Part shown: piece by piece, positions 16,134-26,331 of the stretch
How positions within the stretch are numbered: the stretch's first letter is position 1
How the letters are laid out: every line of letters begins with the position of its first letter
Assembly: GCA_900768755.1 (NCBI GenBank)
Contig: CAAGDV010000025.1
Span: forward strand, 47,601-111,600
DNA length: 64,000 nucleotides
Source: Lachnospiraceae bacterium
Lineage (GTDB): Bacteria > Bacillota > Clostridia > Lachnospirales > Lachnospiraceae
Direction of reading: 5' to 3'
Notes under the pieces: model-generated
The model's input: the letters and a program-made list of their open reading frames with translations, nothing else
Database searches by the model: none
What the model was told of the DNA's origin: nothing
Position numbers and translations under genes: made by a program

Positions 16134-16937
16134 ATGCTTACCAGAATTATAAGTGCGGCGGTTCTTACGCTGATATTAGTCGGTTCCGTTATCGGTGGGC
16201 GTATAAGTATGTTTATATTGTCTTTTACGATTTCTGCCATTGGCATGTTTGAATTGTACCGTGTGGTCGGAGTTCACAAAAAGCCGATTGGAATAGTCGG
16301 ATATCTTATCGCAGCGGGGTACTATGCTCTTTTATGGTTCGGACTTATGGATTATATGATGTATTTCTGCGTTGGTTCGGCAATACTGATAATGTTTACG
16401 TATGTCTGCTCATTTGCAACCGTGAAGGCAAGTCAGGCAGCGTTTACTTTTCTCGGAATATATTATGTTGCCATACCGCTTTCATTTTTGTACCAGATAA
16501 GAATGATTGACCGATACGGAATATATCTGTTCATACTTCTGTTTGTGTGTTCGTGGATTGCCGATACGTTTGCGTATTTTACGGGGGTATTGATTGGAAG
16601 GCATAAGCTTGTGCCGCGCCTAAGCCCCAAAAAATCCGTTGAGGGAGCAATCGGCGGAGTTGTAGGCGCTGCCGTAATCGGACTTATATACGGATTAGTT
16701 TTGGAGAACATTACGGGAATCAAAGCAGGCATTCCGTTTACCATCATCAGTGCAATCGGTGCCTTTATCTCGATTTTCGGAGATTTGGCGGCGTCGGCGA
16801 TTAAGCGTAATTTTGACATTAAAGATTACGGCAAACTGATTCCGGGACACGGCGGAATACTTGACCGGTTTGACAGCATGATTTTTGTCGCTCCGATAAT
16901 CTATATTGCAGCGATGCTTCTGGCACCGCTTATGTAA
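16134..16937 (+). CDS. cdsA: Phosphatidate cytidylyltransferase
   Basis: 267 aa with about eight membrane helices. The C-terminal signature KLIPGHGGILDRFDS is diagnostic for CDP-diglyceride synthases. It makes CDP-diacylglycerol for phospholipids. ATG 16134 follows AAGGAGGAG at a good distance; an upstream in-frame ATG inside uppS is rejected. Confidence 0.95.
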   Translation: MLTRIISAAVLTLILVGSVIGGRISMFILSFTISAIGMFELYRVVGVHKKPIGIVGYLIAAGYYALLWFGLMDYMMYFCVGSAILIMFTYVCSFATVKASQAAFTFLGIYYVAIPLSFLYQIRMIDRYGIYLFILLFVCSWIADTFAYFTGVLIGRHKLVPRLSPKKSVEGAIGGVVGAAVIGLIYGLVLENITGIKAGIPFTIISAIGAFISIFGDLAASAIKRNFDIKDYGKLIPGHGGILDRFDSMIFVAPIIYIAAMLLAPLM

Positions 16938-16950
16938 GACAGGTGGTTTT

Positions 16951-18084
16951 ATGATAAATATATCAATTCTGGGGTCCACGGGTTCCATCGGAACCCAGAC
17001 TCTTGATGTTGTGCGCAATAACAATGACATTAATGTGGTGGCACTCGCTGCCGGACATAATATCGAAGCTTTGGCTAAGCAGATAATTGAGTTTAGACCA
17101 AAGCTTGTTTGCGTTGCTGATGAAAAAGATATCCCAAGGCTTTTGGAATTAACGGGCGAAGTCCGCTACGAGATTAGCCACGGCATGGACGGACTCATTG
17201 AAGCCGCAACTGCAAAAGAAGCGGGAATTGTCGTCACGGCGATTGTAGGAATGCTTGGAATCAGACCGACGATTGAGGCGATAAAGACAGGGCATGATAT
17301 TGCCCTTGCCAACAAGGAGACTCTTGTGACCGCAGGCCACATCATTATGCCGATGGCAAAAGAATACGGGGTAAAAATACTCCCGGTTGACAGCGAGCAC
17401 AGCGCTGTTTTTCAGTCGCTTAACGGTGAAAATCCCGACACAATCGACCGGATTCTTCTCACTGCGTCGGGCGGTCCTTTTCGTGGCATGACGAGGGAGC
17501 AGATGCGTGATGTCAAGCCAAAAGATGCCCTTAAGCATCCCAACTGGTCGATGGGGAGAAAAATTACCATCGACTCTGCTACAATGGTCAACAAAGGACT
17601 TGAAGTCATGGAGGCGGGCTGGCTGTTTGGAGTTCCGCTTTCAAAGGTTTCGGTTGTGGTCCAGCCGCAAAGCGTCATTCATTCGATGGTGCAGTTTGTT
17701 GACGGAAGTATTATGGCACAGCTCGGCTGTCCGGATATGAGGCTTCCGATTCAGTACGCTTTGTATTATCCGCACAGAAAGCCTATGAACAGTGAACGCC
17801 TTGATTTTGCAAAGCTCGGTTCTATAAGCTTTGAAGAGCCTGACATGGTTAACTTTAAGGGACTGGCGCTGGCATACGAGGTCGGCAGCCGCGGCGGCAA
17901 CGCTCCGGTTGTGTACAATGCGGCAAATGAGCTTGCGGTTTCTTTGTTTTTGAACGGAAAGATTGGCTTCCTTGACATAACCGATATGATTGAGAAGGCA
18001 CTAAGCTGCATAGAATATATAGATAATCCCGGAGTGGATGATATTTTGGAGACGGAAAGAGCAGTATATCAGCTGTTTGGGTGA
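16951..18084 (+). CDS. dxr: 1-deoxy-D-xylulose 5-phosphate reductoisomerase
   Basis: 377 aa. NADPH-binding GSTGSIGTQTLDVV at the N-terminus, then NKETLVTAG, the metal/substrate region PVDSEHSAVFQ and TASGGPFRG. It is the first committed enzyme of the MEP isoprenoid route; ispG lies two genes on and ispH about 26 kb on. ATG 16951 is used because AGGTGG precedes it and the MINISILGSTG start fits the family. Confidence 0.96.
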   Translation: MINISILGSTGSIGTQTLDVVRNNNDINVVALAAGHNIEALAKQIIEFRPKLVCVADEKDIPRLLELTGEVRYEISHGMDGLIEAATAKEAGIVVTAIVGMLGIRPTIEAIKTGHDIALANKETLVTAGHIIMPMAKEYGVKILPVDSEHSAVFQSLNGENPDTIDRILLTASGGPFRGMTREQMRDVKPKDALKHPNWSMGRKITIDSATMVNKGLEVMEAGWLFGVPLSKVSVVVQPQSVIHSMVQFVDGSIMAQLGCPDMRLPIQYALYYPHRKPMNSERLDFAKLGSISFEEPDMVNFKGLALAYEVGSRGGNAPVVYNAANELAVSLFLNGKIGFLDITDMIEKALSCIEYIDNPGVDDILETERAVYQLFG

Positions 18085-18090
18085 TGAGTA

Positions 18091-19371
18091 ATGAAATATC
18101 TTTTAGCTTTTTTGGTATTAAGCATAATTGTGATGGTGCACGAATTCGGGCATTTTGTCATAGCAAAAGTAAGCGGCGTCACCGTGACGGAGTTTTCCAT
18201 CGGAATGGGACCGAGAATCCTCAAATTCACGCGCAAAGGAACGATGTACAGCCTTAAACTGTTTTTGTTCGGAGGCTCGTGCAGAATGCTCGGCGAGGAC
18301 GAGGACAACAGCGCGGAAGGTTCTTTTAACAGCGTGTCGGTGTGGAGAAGAATTGCCATTGTCGCTGCGGGGCCGGTGTTTAATTTTGTCCTGGCTTTTG
18401 TGCTTTCGGTGGTGCTTATCGGCACAATCGGATATGACCCGTGCGTGATTTACAGCGTGGATGAGAAATCGCCCGCCGCGGAGGCAGGGCTTCTGCCTGA
18501 TGATCGGATTGTCAAAATCAATAAGACCAAAATAACCTTCTACGGAGACTACAGCATTTACACCATGGAAAATGACAAAGACCCCATGGAGATTACCTAT
18601 ATCCGCGACGGCAGTAAATATACTACCACGGTTACGCCGGAATATGTCGACCGTGATGTGTACCAGATGGGCGTTCTTATGAACAACGACGCACCGAGCC
18701 TTTACAGTGTTTCCGAGAATACTCCCGCGGAGAGTGCGGGACTTAAAGCCGGCGATTTGATTTTGAGCATCAACGGTGTGACTATTAACTCCACGGAGGA
18801 AGTTTCGCCTGCAGTCAATTCAAGTAACGGCGAGCCGATTACCGTTGTTGTCAGAAGAGACGGGCAGGAGATGTCTTTTACCTTTACGCCTAACAAGGTC
18901 CATCAGACATATTATTACAGCGGAATGAACATGTCGGGCATGCGTGTGAAGTGCAATCCCCTTGAGACCGTAAAATACTCTTTCAAATACACCGGATACT
19001 GGATAAAAGCGGTGTTTAAGAGCCTTAAGATGCTGATTCTCGGCAAGGTTTCAGCCAACGAGGTTTCAGGACCGGTCGGAATTGTATCCGCGATAGGCGA
19101 TATTGTTGAAGAGAGCAAGAGTGACGGAGTGTTGTATATTTTCCTCAACCTCGTTAACTGGTGCGTCATGATAAGCGCCAACTTAGGAGTCATGAACCTG
19201 CTTCCGATACCCGCTTTAGACGGCGGAAGGCTGGTATTCCTTGCAATAGAGGCAGTCAGAAAGAAACCTGTCCCGAGGGAAAAAGAGGGAATGGTTCATT
19301 TTATCGGAATAGTGCTTTTGATGATTCTTATGGTTGTTATTCTGATAAATGATATCAGAAAATTGTTTTAG
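18091..19371 (+). CDS. rseP: Site-2 intramembrane metalloprotease (RseP family)
   Basis: 426 aa. The zinc motif VMVHEFGHF lies in the first helix and NLLPIPALDGGRL supplies the third ligand near the C-terminus. Two PDZ domains lie between (about 115-190 and 200-270), where one is more common. RseP cuts membrane-bound regulators such as anti-sigma factors. It starts 6 bp after dxr, a place it keeps in many Firmicutes. Confidence 0.94.
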   Translation: MKYLLAFLVLSIIVMVHEFGHFVIAKVSGVTVTEFSIGMGPRILKFTRKGTMYSLKLFLFGGSCRMLGEDEDNSAEGSFNSVSVWRRIAIVAAGPVFNFVLAFVLSVVLIGTIGYDPCVIYSVDEKSPAAEAGLLPDDRIVKINKTKITFYGDYSIYTMENDKDPMEITYIRDGSKYTTTVTPEYVDRDVYQMGVLMNNDAPSLYSVSENTPAESAGLKAGDLILSINGVTINSTEEVSPAVNSSNGEPITVVVRRDGQEMSFTFTPNKVHQTYYYSGMNMSGMRVKCNPLETVKYSFKYTGYWIKAVFKSLKMLILGKVSANEVSGPVGIVSAIGDIVEESKSDGVLYIFLNLVNWCVMISANLGVMNLLPIPALDGGRLVFLAIEAVRKKPVPREKEGMVHFIGIVLLMILMVVILINDIRKLF

Positions 19372-19382
19372 TGAGGTTAAAT

Positions 19383-20438
19383 ATGTATCGCGACAACACC
19401 AAGGTTATACGGATTGGCAATAAGGTAATAGGCGGCGGCAATCCAATTCTCATCCAGTCAATGACCAACACAAGGACTGAGGACGCCGATGCGACAATTG
19501 AACAGATACAGAGGCTTACAAAAGCAGGCTGCGACATTGTTCGTTGCACCGTACCGACCGCTGAGGCCGCAGAGGCAATCGGCATAATAAAAAAGCATGT
19601 CAGTATACCTGTTGTTGCTGACATTCATTTTGATTACAGAATGGCAATTCTCGCCATGCAAAACGGTGCCGACAAAATCCGCATCAATCCCGGCAATATC
19701 GGCGGCGACGACAGAATTAAGGAAGTCGTTGACTGCGCGAGAGCATACGGCGTGCCGATAAGAGTCGGTGTAAACAGCGGCTCACTGGAAAAAGAGCTTG
19801 TCGCAAAATACGGAGGAGTGACGGCGGAAGGACTTGTCGAGAGTGCGCTTGACAAAGTTTCGGTCATTGAGCGCTTCAATTACGACAACATCGTTGTCAG
19901 CATAAAATCCTCTGATGTTATGATGTGCGCCAGGGCGCATGAGCTTATTGCGCCGAAGTGCCCATACCCGCTGCATGTCGGAATTACGGAGGCGGGCACA
20001 GTATATTCGGGCAACATCAAATCAGCCCTCGGACTCGGAATGATTCTTTCAAAAGGAATCGGTGACACGATAAGGGTGTCCTTAACCGGCGACCCGGTTG
20101 AGGAGGTCCGCTCCGCAAAGCTGATTCTTCGCACGCTCAAGCTTCGTAAATCGGGAATAGAGGTTGTATCATGCCCGACCTGCGGACGCACCAGGATTGA
20201 TTTGATATCACTTGCGGGCAAGGTTGAAAAGCTGGTGGAGAATTATGACCTTGATATCAAAGTGGCTGTCATGGGATGCGTTGTCAACGGCCCCGGCGAG
20301 GCAAGGGAAGCCGATATCGGAATTGCCGGCGGTGATAAAGAAGGACTTCTCATCAAAAAAGGTGAGATAGTGAAAAAAGTACCTGAGGATGCACTTTTAA
20401 AGGTCCTCAAAGAAGAGTTGGACAGATGGGAAGAGTGA
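19383..20438 (+). CDS. ispG: 4-hydroxy-3-methylbut-2-enyl diphosphate synthase
   Basis: 351 aa, the short two-domain form. The N-terminal TIM-barrel carries IRINPGNIGGDDR and VRIGVNSGSLE-like segments; the C-terminal Fe-S domain has CPTCGRTRIDL and MGCVVNGPGEA for the 4Fe-4S cluster. It converts MEcPP to HMBPP. ATG 19383 is preferred over an upstream GTG because GTGAGG lies 7 bp before. polC begins 1 bp after the stop. Confidence 0.96.
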   Translation: MYRDNTKVIRIGNKVIGGGNPILIQSMTNTRTEDADATIEQIQRLTKAGCDIVRCTVPTAEAAEAIGIIKKHVSIPVVADIHFDYRMAILAMQNGADKIRINPGNIGGDDRIKEVVDCARAYGVPIRVGVNSGSLEKELVAKYGGVTAEGLVESALDKVSVIERFNYDNIVVSIKSSDVMMCARAHELIAPKCPYPLHVGITEAGTVYSGNIKSALGLGMILSKGIGDTIRVSLTGDPVEEVRSAKLILRTLKLRKSGIEVVSCPTCGRTRIDLISLAGKVEKLVENYDLDIKVAVMGCVVNGPGEAREADIGIAGGDKEGLLIKKGEIVKKVPEDALLKVLKEELDRWEE

Positions 20439-20439
20439 C

Positions 20440-23400
20440 ATGGAAGAGAAAAGTTTTTTTGAAACATTTCCGACTTTGCAGCTAAAAAAAGAAGTGGCTT
20501 CGGTTATGGCTGATTCAACAATAACACATATTGTCATGAACAGCCAAAAGAGCCGGGTCAAAATATATGTCAGCTTTAAAAGGCTCATCGGGCGTGACGT
20601 CATTGCTTATGTTGAGAATGAGATAGGCCGCCAGATAAGGCCTTTTTTTGGCATGGAGATAAAAATAACCGAGAAATTTGAACTGTCAACCTTACATACG
20701 CCAAAGACCATACTTGACGAGTACCGCGACAGTATTTTGTTCGAACTTAAGAACAAAGGAATGCTGTTGCGAAATGTCTTTTCCGAAGCGGACCTGGCTA
20801 CGGATGACAACGGCAATATATCTCTGACCTTCGCCGACAATTTTGTGGCGAGACAGTTTGCGGACGAGATATGCGATTATCTTAAGGACATGTTTATCAC
20901 GAGGTTTGCCAAGGACATCGATGTGACTGCCGGATACAAGGAAAAAGAGAAGAGCAGGAGAAGCAGGGAGACTGAGTACATACTTGACAGAAGGGTTCAG
21001 GAGATTGCCGACAGAGTGACTGAGGCAGAGGAAAAAGAGACCGCAGCTGCCGCTGTAAAAGCAGAGAAAACCGAGGCACCGAAGCAAAACAACAGCAGCT
21101 ATTCGCCAAAAGCTTTTGCCGGTAAAGGAAGAAATGCCGCAAATGGTAATTTTGTGCGTCCTATCAGAAAATCCGACAATCCGGATATCATTTACGGCAG
21201 GGATTTTGAGGACGAGGCAATTGAACTGTCAGGTGTCGTTGGAGAGATGGGTGAGATTACCTTCCGCGGTCAGGTTATGAACGTTGACAAAAGGGAGCTC
21301 CGAAACGGCAAAGTTATTCTCATGTTTGACATGACGGATTTTACAGACTCAATAACGATCAAGCTTTTTTTGCAGCCGGAGCAGGTGGAAGAACTTACAA
21401 AGAACATATCTGCCGGAGCGTTTTTGAAGGTCAAAGGAGTGACGACAATCGATAAATTCTCGGGTGAGCTGACCATCGGCTCGGTTGCGGGAATTATGAA
21501 GATACCGGATTTTAGAAAAAAACGTCTCGACCTCGCGCTTGAGAAGCGTGTGGAGCTTCACTGCCATACCAAGATGAGCGAGTTTGACGGCGTGAGCGAT
21601 GCCGCTGCCATAGTAAAACAGGCGGCCGACTGGGGACATCAGGCGTTAGCAATCACCGACCACGGCGTTGTGCAGGGCTTTACCGATGCATTCCATGCAA
21701 AGCTTGGCAACAAGGATTTCAAAATAATATACGGCGTGGAAGCGTATCTTGTAGATGACCTCAAAAAAATAATCGAAAACCCGGCAGGGCAGGATTTTGA
21801 CACATTGTCGGTGGTTTTTGATCTGGAGACGACGGGACTTTCCCCGGTAAAGGACCGTATTATAGAGATAGGCGCGGTAAAAATACTCGGAGGCAAGATA
21901 ATCGACCGTTTCTCATGTTTTGTCAATCCCGAAATCCCTATTCCGTACGATATCCAGAGTCTTACGGGAATCAATGACAGAATGGTCGAGAATGCGGAGA
22001 CCATAGAGACTGTGCTTCCGCGTTTTATGGAGTTTTGCAAGGATGCGGTCATGGTTGCTCACAATGCGGGATTTGACGTGGGATTTATCAAAGAAAAATG
22101 CAAAACCGTGCTTAATATGGATTATGAATGTACGGTTGTCGATACCGTTGCGCTTGCGAGGGCTCTTTTGCCGGCACTCGGAAAATTCACACTCGACCAT
22201 GTTGCCAAGGCTTTGGGAATTCCGCCGTTTAATCATCACCGCGCAGTGGACGATTCCGAGGCATGTGCCGACATATACGGTGCACTTATCAAGAAACTGA
22301 GAAGCCGTGGCATTGACAACATGGACAGGGTCAACGAGACCACTGAATTCAATATCAATGCAATAAGAAAGGCGAAAACCTACCACGCCATTATTCTGGC
22401 AAAAAGCGAAGTCGGCAGAGTTAATCTGTACCGTCTTATTTCGATGTCCAATATTACATACTACAACAAAAGACCGAGAATTCCCAAAAGCGAGATTTTA
22501 AAACACCGCGAGGGTCTGATCCTCGGCTCGGCCTGCGAGGCGGGAGAACTGTATCAGGCAATTTTAAGCGATGCGCCGGATGAGGAGATTGTAAGGCTTG
22601 TCAATTTCTACGATTATCTGGAGATTCAGCCTCTCGGAAACAACCGATTTATGATAGAGGAACCAAAGATTAAAAAAGTCCAAAGCGAGGCAGACCTCAT
22701 CGCAATCAACAAGGAGATTGTTGCTCTCGGCGAAAAGTTTAACAAGCCCGTTGTTGCAACCTGCGATGTCCATTTTCTTAATCCGGAAGATGAAATCTAC
22801 CGCCGCATCATCATGAAAGGCCAGGGATTTCCTGATGCGGACAATCAGGCGCCTTTGTATCTTAGAACGACAGAGGAGATGCTTGCGGAATTTGCGTATC
22901 TCGGCGAGGAAAAAGCGTACGAGGTTGTTGTCGCAAATACACAAAAGATTGCCGCGGAATGTGACCGTATCGAGCCGGTGCGCCCTGACAAATGCCCGCC
23001 GGTTATCCCTCATTCCGATGAGACCTTAAGGGAGATATGCTACAACAACGCCCACCGCATGTACGGGCCTGAACTTCCCAAGGTGGTTGCGGACAGGCTT
23101 GAGAGGGAGCTCAATTCCATTATTTCCAACGGTTATTCCGTCATGTATATAATTGCGCAGAAGCTTGTGTGGAAGTCCAATGAGGACGGATATCTGGTAG
23201 GCTCTAGAGGTTCGGTAGGTTCTTCTTTTGCCGCGACAATGGCGGGAATAACGGAGGTTAATCCGCTCAGTCCTCACTATCTGTGCCCAAAATGCTATTA
23301 CTGTGATTTTGACAGTCCTGAGGTTAAGGCTTTTGCGGGCGGCGCCGGATGCGATATGCCCGATAAGAAATGCCCGGTCTGTGGAGGAGACCTTAACAAA

Positions 23401-24906
23401 GAGGGATTTGACATACCTTTTGAGACCTTCCTGGGATTTAACGGCGACAAGGAGCCGGATATCGATTTGAACTTTTCGGGAGAGTATCAGTCAAAAGCGC
23501 ATGCGTACGTCGAGGTTATTTTTGGCGAAGGCCAGACCTTTAAAGCGGGGACTGTAGGCACACTCGCAGACAAAACAATGTACGGTTACGTGAAAAATTA
23601 TTATGCCGAGAAGAAGGAACACAAGAGGGACTGCGAGATTAACCGTATTGTGGCGGGAGGCGTCGGAGTCAAGAGAACGACGGGGCAGCACCCGGGAGGC
23701 ATTATTGTTCTGCCGTACGGAGAGGAGATTCATTCTTTTACCCCGATTCAGCACCCGGCAAACGATATGACCTCAAACATAATCACGACGCATTTTGATT
23801 ACCACAGCATTGACCACAACCTGTTAAAACTTGATATTCTGGGGCATGATGACCCCACAATGATAAGGATGCTTCAGGACCTTACGGGAATGGACCCTAG
23901 GACAATTCCGCTTGACAGCCCTGAGGTAATGTCGCTCTTTCAGAGCACGGAGGCGCTAAAAATTACGCCCGATGATATCGGGGGAACTAAGCTCGGGTGC
24001 CTCGGAATTCCTGAGTTTGGAACGGATTTTGCCATGCAGATGTTAATTGAGACGCAGCCGAAGCATTTTTCCGACCTTGTCCGCATTGCGGGTCTGTCAC
24101 ACGGCACCGACGTATGGCTCGGAAATGCGCAGGAACTCATCTCAAAAGGAACGGCGACAATTTCAACCGCCATATGTACCAGAGACGATATTATGACCTA
24201 CCTTATCGGCATGGGAATTGAGGCCGGTAAAGCCTTTAAAATCATGGAAAACGTCCGCAAGGGAAATGTCGCGAAGCACAAGTGTGACAAATGGGATGAG
24301 TGGAAGGCGGATATGATTGAGCACGGTGTACCCGAATGGTATATCTGGTCCTGCGAGCGTATCCAGTACATGTTCCCAAAGGCGCACGCCGCTGCATACG
24401 TAATGATGGCGTGGAGAATAGCGTACTGCAAGGTATTTTTCCCGCTGGAGTACTATGCGTCATACTTCAGCATCAGGGCGGATGATTTTTCATATGAGCT
24501 GATGTGCTTCGGCAAAGAAAAACTTGAGCATTATATCAATGAGTTCAAAAGAAGGTCCGACTTAAGTAACAAAGAGGAAGGCCAGCTTAAGGACATGCGC
24601 ATTGTGCAGGAGATGTATGCGAGAGGTTTTGAGTTTATTCCGATTGACCTCTATAAGTCACAGGCGCGCAATTTCCAGATTGTTGACGGCAAACTTCTGC
24701 CGCCGTTTAAATCGATTGACGGACTCGGAGAATCTTCCGCAGACAATATTTACGAGGCGGCAAAAAACGGAGAGTTCCTTTCGCAGGAGGACTTCATAAA
24801 CAGGACAAAGGTTTCCAAAACCAATGTAACCCTTATGGCGGATTTGGGAATATTGAGCAATCTGCCGGAAAGCAACCAGCTGTCTTTTTTTGACATGCTT
24901 AAGTAA
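20440..24906 (+). CDS. polC: DNA polymerase III alpha subunit, PolC type
   Basis: 1488 aa, normal for PolC. Domains in order: N-terminal region (1-230, with a charged linker), OB fold (about 267-360), PHP half with ELHCHTKMSEFDG (about 370), a 3'-5' exonuclease inserted in PHP with VVFDLETTGL (about 458), then palm and fingers with GSRGSVGSSFAATM and PDIDLNFSGEYQ. A zinc site CPKCYYC ... CPVCGG lies near 948. This is the replicative polymerase of low-GC Gram-positives. It is the last gene of the operon. Confidence 0.98.
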   Translation: MEEKSFFETFPTLQLKKEVASVMADSTITHIVMNSQKSRVKIYVSFKRLIGRDVIAYVENEIGRQIRPFFGMEIKITEKFELSTLHTPKTILDEYRDSILFELKNKGMLLRNVFSEADLATDDNGNISLTFADNFVARQFADEICDYLKDMFITRFAKDIDVTAGYKEKEKSRRSRETEYILDRRVQEIADRVTEAEEKETAAAAVKAEKTEAPKQNNSSYSPKAFAGKGRNAANGNFVRPIRKSDNPDIIYGRDFEDEAIELSGVVGEMGEITFRGQVMNVDKRELRNGKVILMFDMTDFTDSITIKLFLQPEQVEELTKNISAGAFLKVKGVTTIDKFSGELTIGSVAGIMKIPDFRKKRLDLALEKRVELHCHTKMSEFDGVSDAAAIVKQAADWGHQALAITDHGVVQGFTDAFHAKLGNKDFKIIYGVEAYLVDDLKKIIENPAGQDFDTLSVVFDLETTGLSPVKDRIIEIGAVKILGGKIIDRFSCFVNPEIPIPYDIQSLTGINDRMVENAETIETVLPRFMEFCKDAVMVAHNAGFDVGFIKEKCKTVLNMDYECTVVDTVALARALLPALGKFTLDHVAKALGIPPFNHHRAVDDSEACADIYGALIKKLRSRGIDNMDRVNETTEFNINAIRKAKTYHAIILAKSEVGRVNLYRLISMSNITYYNKRPRIPKSEILKHREGLILGSACEAGELYQAILSDAPDEEIVRLVNFYDYLEIQPLGNNRFMIEEPKIKKVQSEADLIAINKEIVALGEKFNKPVVATCDVHFLNPEDEIYRRIIMKGQGFPDADNQAPLYLRTTEEMLAEFAYLGEEKAYEVVVANTQKIAAECDRIEPVRPDKCPPVIPHSDETLREICYNNAHRMYGPELPKVVADRLERELNSIISNGYSVMYIIAQKLVWKSNEDGYLVGSRGSVGSSFAATMAGITEVNPLSPHYLCPKCYYCDFDSPEVKAFAGGAGCDMPDKKCPVCGGDLNKEGFDIPFETFLGFNGDKEPDIDLNFSGEYQSKAHAYVEVIFGEGQTFKAGTVGTLADKTMYGYVKNYYAEKKEHKRDCEINRIVAGGVGVKRTTGQHPGGIIVLPYGEEIHSFTPIQHPANDMTSNIITTHFDYHSIDHNLLKLDILGHDDPTMIRMLQDLTGMDPRTIPLDSPEVMSLFQSTEALKITPDDIGGTKLGCLGIPEFGTDFAMQMLIETQPKHFSDLVRIAGLSHGTDVWLGNAQELISKGTATISTAICTRDDIMTYLIGMGIEAGKAFKIMENVRKGNVAKHKCDKWDEWKADMIEHGVPEWYIWSCERIQYMFPKAHAAAYVMMAWRIAYCKVFFPLEYYASYFSIRADDFSYELMCFGKEKLEHYINEFKRRSDLSNKEEGQLKDMRIVQEMYARGFEFIPIDLYKSQARNFQIVDGKLLPPFKSIDGLGESSADNIYEAAKNGEFLSQEDFINRTKVSKTNVTLMADLGILSNLPESNQLSFFDMLK

Positions 24907-24911
24907 TGCTA

Positions 24912-24940
24912 TTGACATATTTTTTCCTTAAAGGTAAAAT
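24912..24940 (+). promoter_or_regulatory. Strong sigma-A promoter after polC
   Basis: TTGACA, exactly 17 bp, TAAAAT. It lies 5 bp after the polC stop and drives the lipoprotein gene. Confidence 0.75.
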
Positions 24941-24965
24941 ACAGAATAACGTAAGGAGACAGTTT

Positions 24966-25469
24966 ATGAAAAAGAGATTTTTATCATTGATTCTTGTGCT
25001 TTTTACCGTGTTCGCTGTGAGCGGATGTTCGGTAAGGGGCATTTCTGACACTACTACGGCTGAGACAACTACCGGCGTCATTGACGAGAGCACCGTCAAT
25101 GTAACTCTGGAGCAGTTCCGCAAGATTTGCGAGGACAACGGCATGACAGTGTACGACAGCACCGAGTATGATAAGGGTGAGGTGTATATAGCGGAGGGTA
25201 ACGGCCTTCACGCACAGTACTATATTCACTATAACGCCGAGGAGGTTGATCGGGCATTCAGCAAGCTTTTGGTTGTGTGCGCGCGCAAATTTAACCAGGA
25301 AAGCTACGAATCCGTTGAATTCGACGATGAATACTACGGAACATTTATGTACAATGACAGCGTGGAGATTTACGCTTCCTACAGAAGTACGGCTATCCTT
25401 TATGTCACCAATATTACCGAAGACGGAATTGGCAAGGTAAAAGATTTTGCCGAGTCAATCAAATATTAG
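24966..25469 (+). CDS. Small lipoprotein of unknown function
   Basis: 167 aa from ATG 24966 (AAGGAG 8 bp before); an upstream in-frame ATG overlaps the promoter and is rejected. Residues 1-20 are a lipoprotein signal with lipobox VSGC. A short Thr-rich stretch follows, then a domain of about 130 residues with no recognised motif. Likely anchored on the outer face of the membrane. The next gene starts 9 bp later. Confidence 0.75.
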   Translation: MKKRFLSLILVLFTVFAVSGCSVRGISDTTTAETTTGVIDESTVNVTLEQFRKICEDNGMTVYDSTEYDKGEVYIAEGNGLHAQYYIHYNAEEVDRAFSKLLVVCARKFNQESYESVEFDDEYYGTFMYNDSVEIYASYRSTAILYVTNITEDGIGKVKDFAESIKY

Positions 25470-25478
25470 GAGAGAACC

Positions 25479-26048
25479 ATGTCAGATACCGGACGCATTG
25501 CACGTGCAATTGAATTTGCCCGCCGCTCCCACGAAGGTAGTTTTCGTAAAGGAACGGATATTCCTTACATCAACCATCCCCTTGAGGTTTTTGATATCGT
25601 AAAGGGGATGACGGATGATGAGGATGTGATTATTGCGGCTTTGTTACACGACGTCGTTGAGGATACGCCGTGCTCTGTGTCCGACATTGAAGAAATGTTC
25701 GGCGCGCGTGTGGCGGAACTGGTAAAAGCGGAGAGCGAGGACAAAAGAAGAGACCTTCCGCCTGAGTCAACCTGGAAAATCAGAAAGACGGAGTCGATAG
25801 AACACCTGAGAAAATCCCCGATTGATGTGAAGATAATCGCCCTGGCGGACAAATTATCCAATATGCGCGCAACGCAGAAGCAGTATGCGATTAAGGGCGA
25901 GGACATGTGGAAGTGCTTTAATGAGAAGAATCACAGCGTGCAGGGCTGGTACTATTATTCAATCGCCGATGCCGTAAAAGAACTGTCCGATACAAAGGAA
26001 TGGAAAGAGTATCTGAGTCTGTGCGAAGATGTTTTTTCCGAAAAATAA
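25479..26048 (+). CDS. HD-domain hydrolase, SpoT/MESH1-like
   Basis: 189 aa. It matches the hydrolase half of RelA/SpoT: RKGTDIPYINHPLEV, AALLHDVVEDT (HD pair) and ALADKLSNMRA. There is no synthetase or TGS domain, so it resembles a single-domain (p)ppGpp pyrophosphohydrolase such as MESH1. Alternative: a related HD phosphohydrolase with another substrate. Shares the promoter of the lipoprotein gene. Confidence 0.8.
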   Translation: MSDTGRIARAIEFARRSHEGSFRKGTDIPYINHPLEVFDIVKGMTDDEDVIIAALLHDVVEDTPCSVSDIEEMFGARVAELVKAESEDKRRDLPPESTWKIRKTESIEHLRKSPIDVKIIALADKLSNMRATQKQYAIKGEDMWKCFNEKNHSVQGWYYYSIADAVKELSDTKEWKEYLSLCEDVFSEK

Positions 26049-26067
26049 ATTTTTTTTAAAAAAGTGC

Positions 26068-26096
26068 TTGCATTTTCTATAAAGGTATAGTATGAT
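26068..26096 (+). promoter_or_regulatory. Promoter of tRNA-Glu
   Basis: TTGCAT, 17 bp, TATGAT, ending 19 bp before the tRNA. Confidence 0.6.
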
Positions 26097-26115
26097 AAAC
26101 AAGCACGAGACAGAT

Positions 26116-26187
26116 GGCCAATTGGTCAAGCGGTTAAGACGCCGCCCTCTCACGGCGGAAACAGGGGTTCGATTCCCCTATTGGCTA
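26116..26187 (+). tRNA. tRNA-Glu (CTC)
   Basis: 72 nt cloverleaf: acceptor GGCCAAT / ATTGGCT with a G-U first pair, anticodon stem CCGCC / GGCGG with loop CTCTCAC (anticodon CTC), T-arm AGGGGTTCGATTCCCCT. CCA is not encoded. Monocistronic. Confidence 0.95.
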
Positions 26188-26212
26188 CTTTATTTTCATA
26201 TTTTCTCAGCAT

Positions 26213-26253
26213 CCCTCATGAACCGGTATTTTCAAGGTTATGAGGGCTTTTTT
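26213..26253 (+). terminator. Terminator after tRNA-Glu
   Basis: Stem CCCTCAT / ATGAGGG extended by AACC / GGTT, followed by CTTTTTT. Confidence 0.85.
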
Positions 26254-26275
26254 ATGCCAAAATACCAAACATCAG

Positions 26276-26304
26276 TTGTTATTATCAGAAATAAATGGTA
26301 TAAT
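26276..26304 (+). promoter_or_regulatory. Promoter of the transglutaminase lipoprotein
   Basis: TTGTTA, 17 bp, TATAAT, 27 bp before the start codon. Confidence 0.7.
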
Positions 26305-26331
26305 GAAATATACTTTTTACGGAGGTATCGG

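Noticed and set aside
26092..26331. Upstream extension of the transglutaminase lipoprotein
   Set aside because: It would translate tRNA-Glu and its terminator; the lipoprotein signal starts at 26332.
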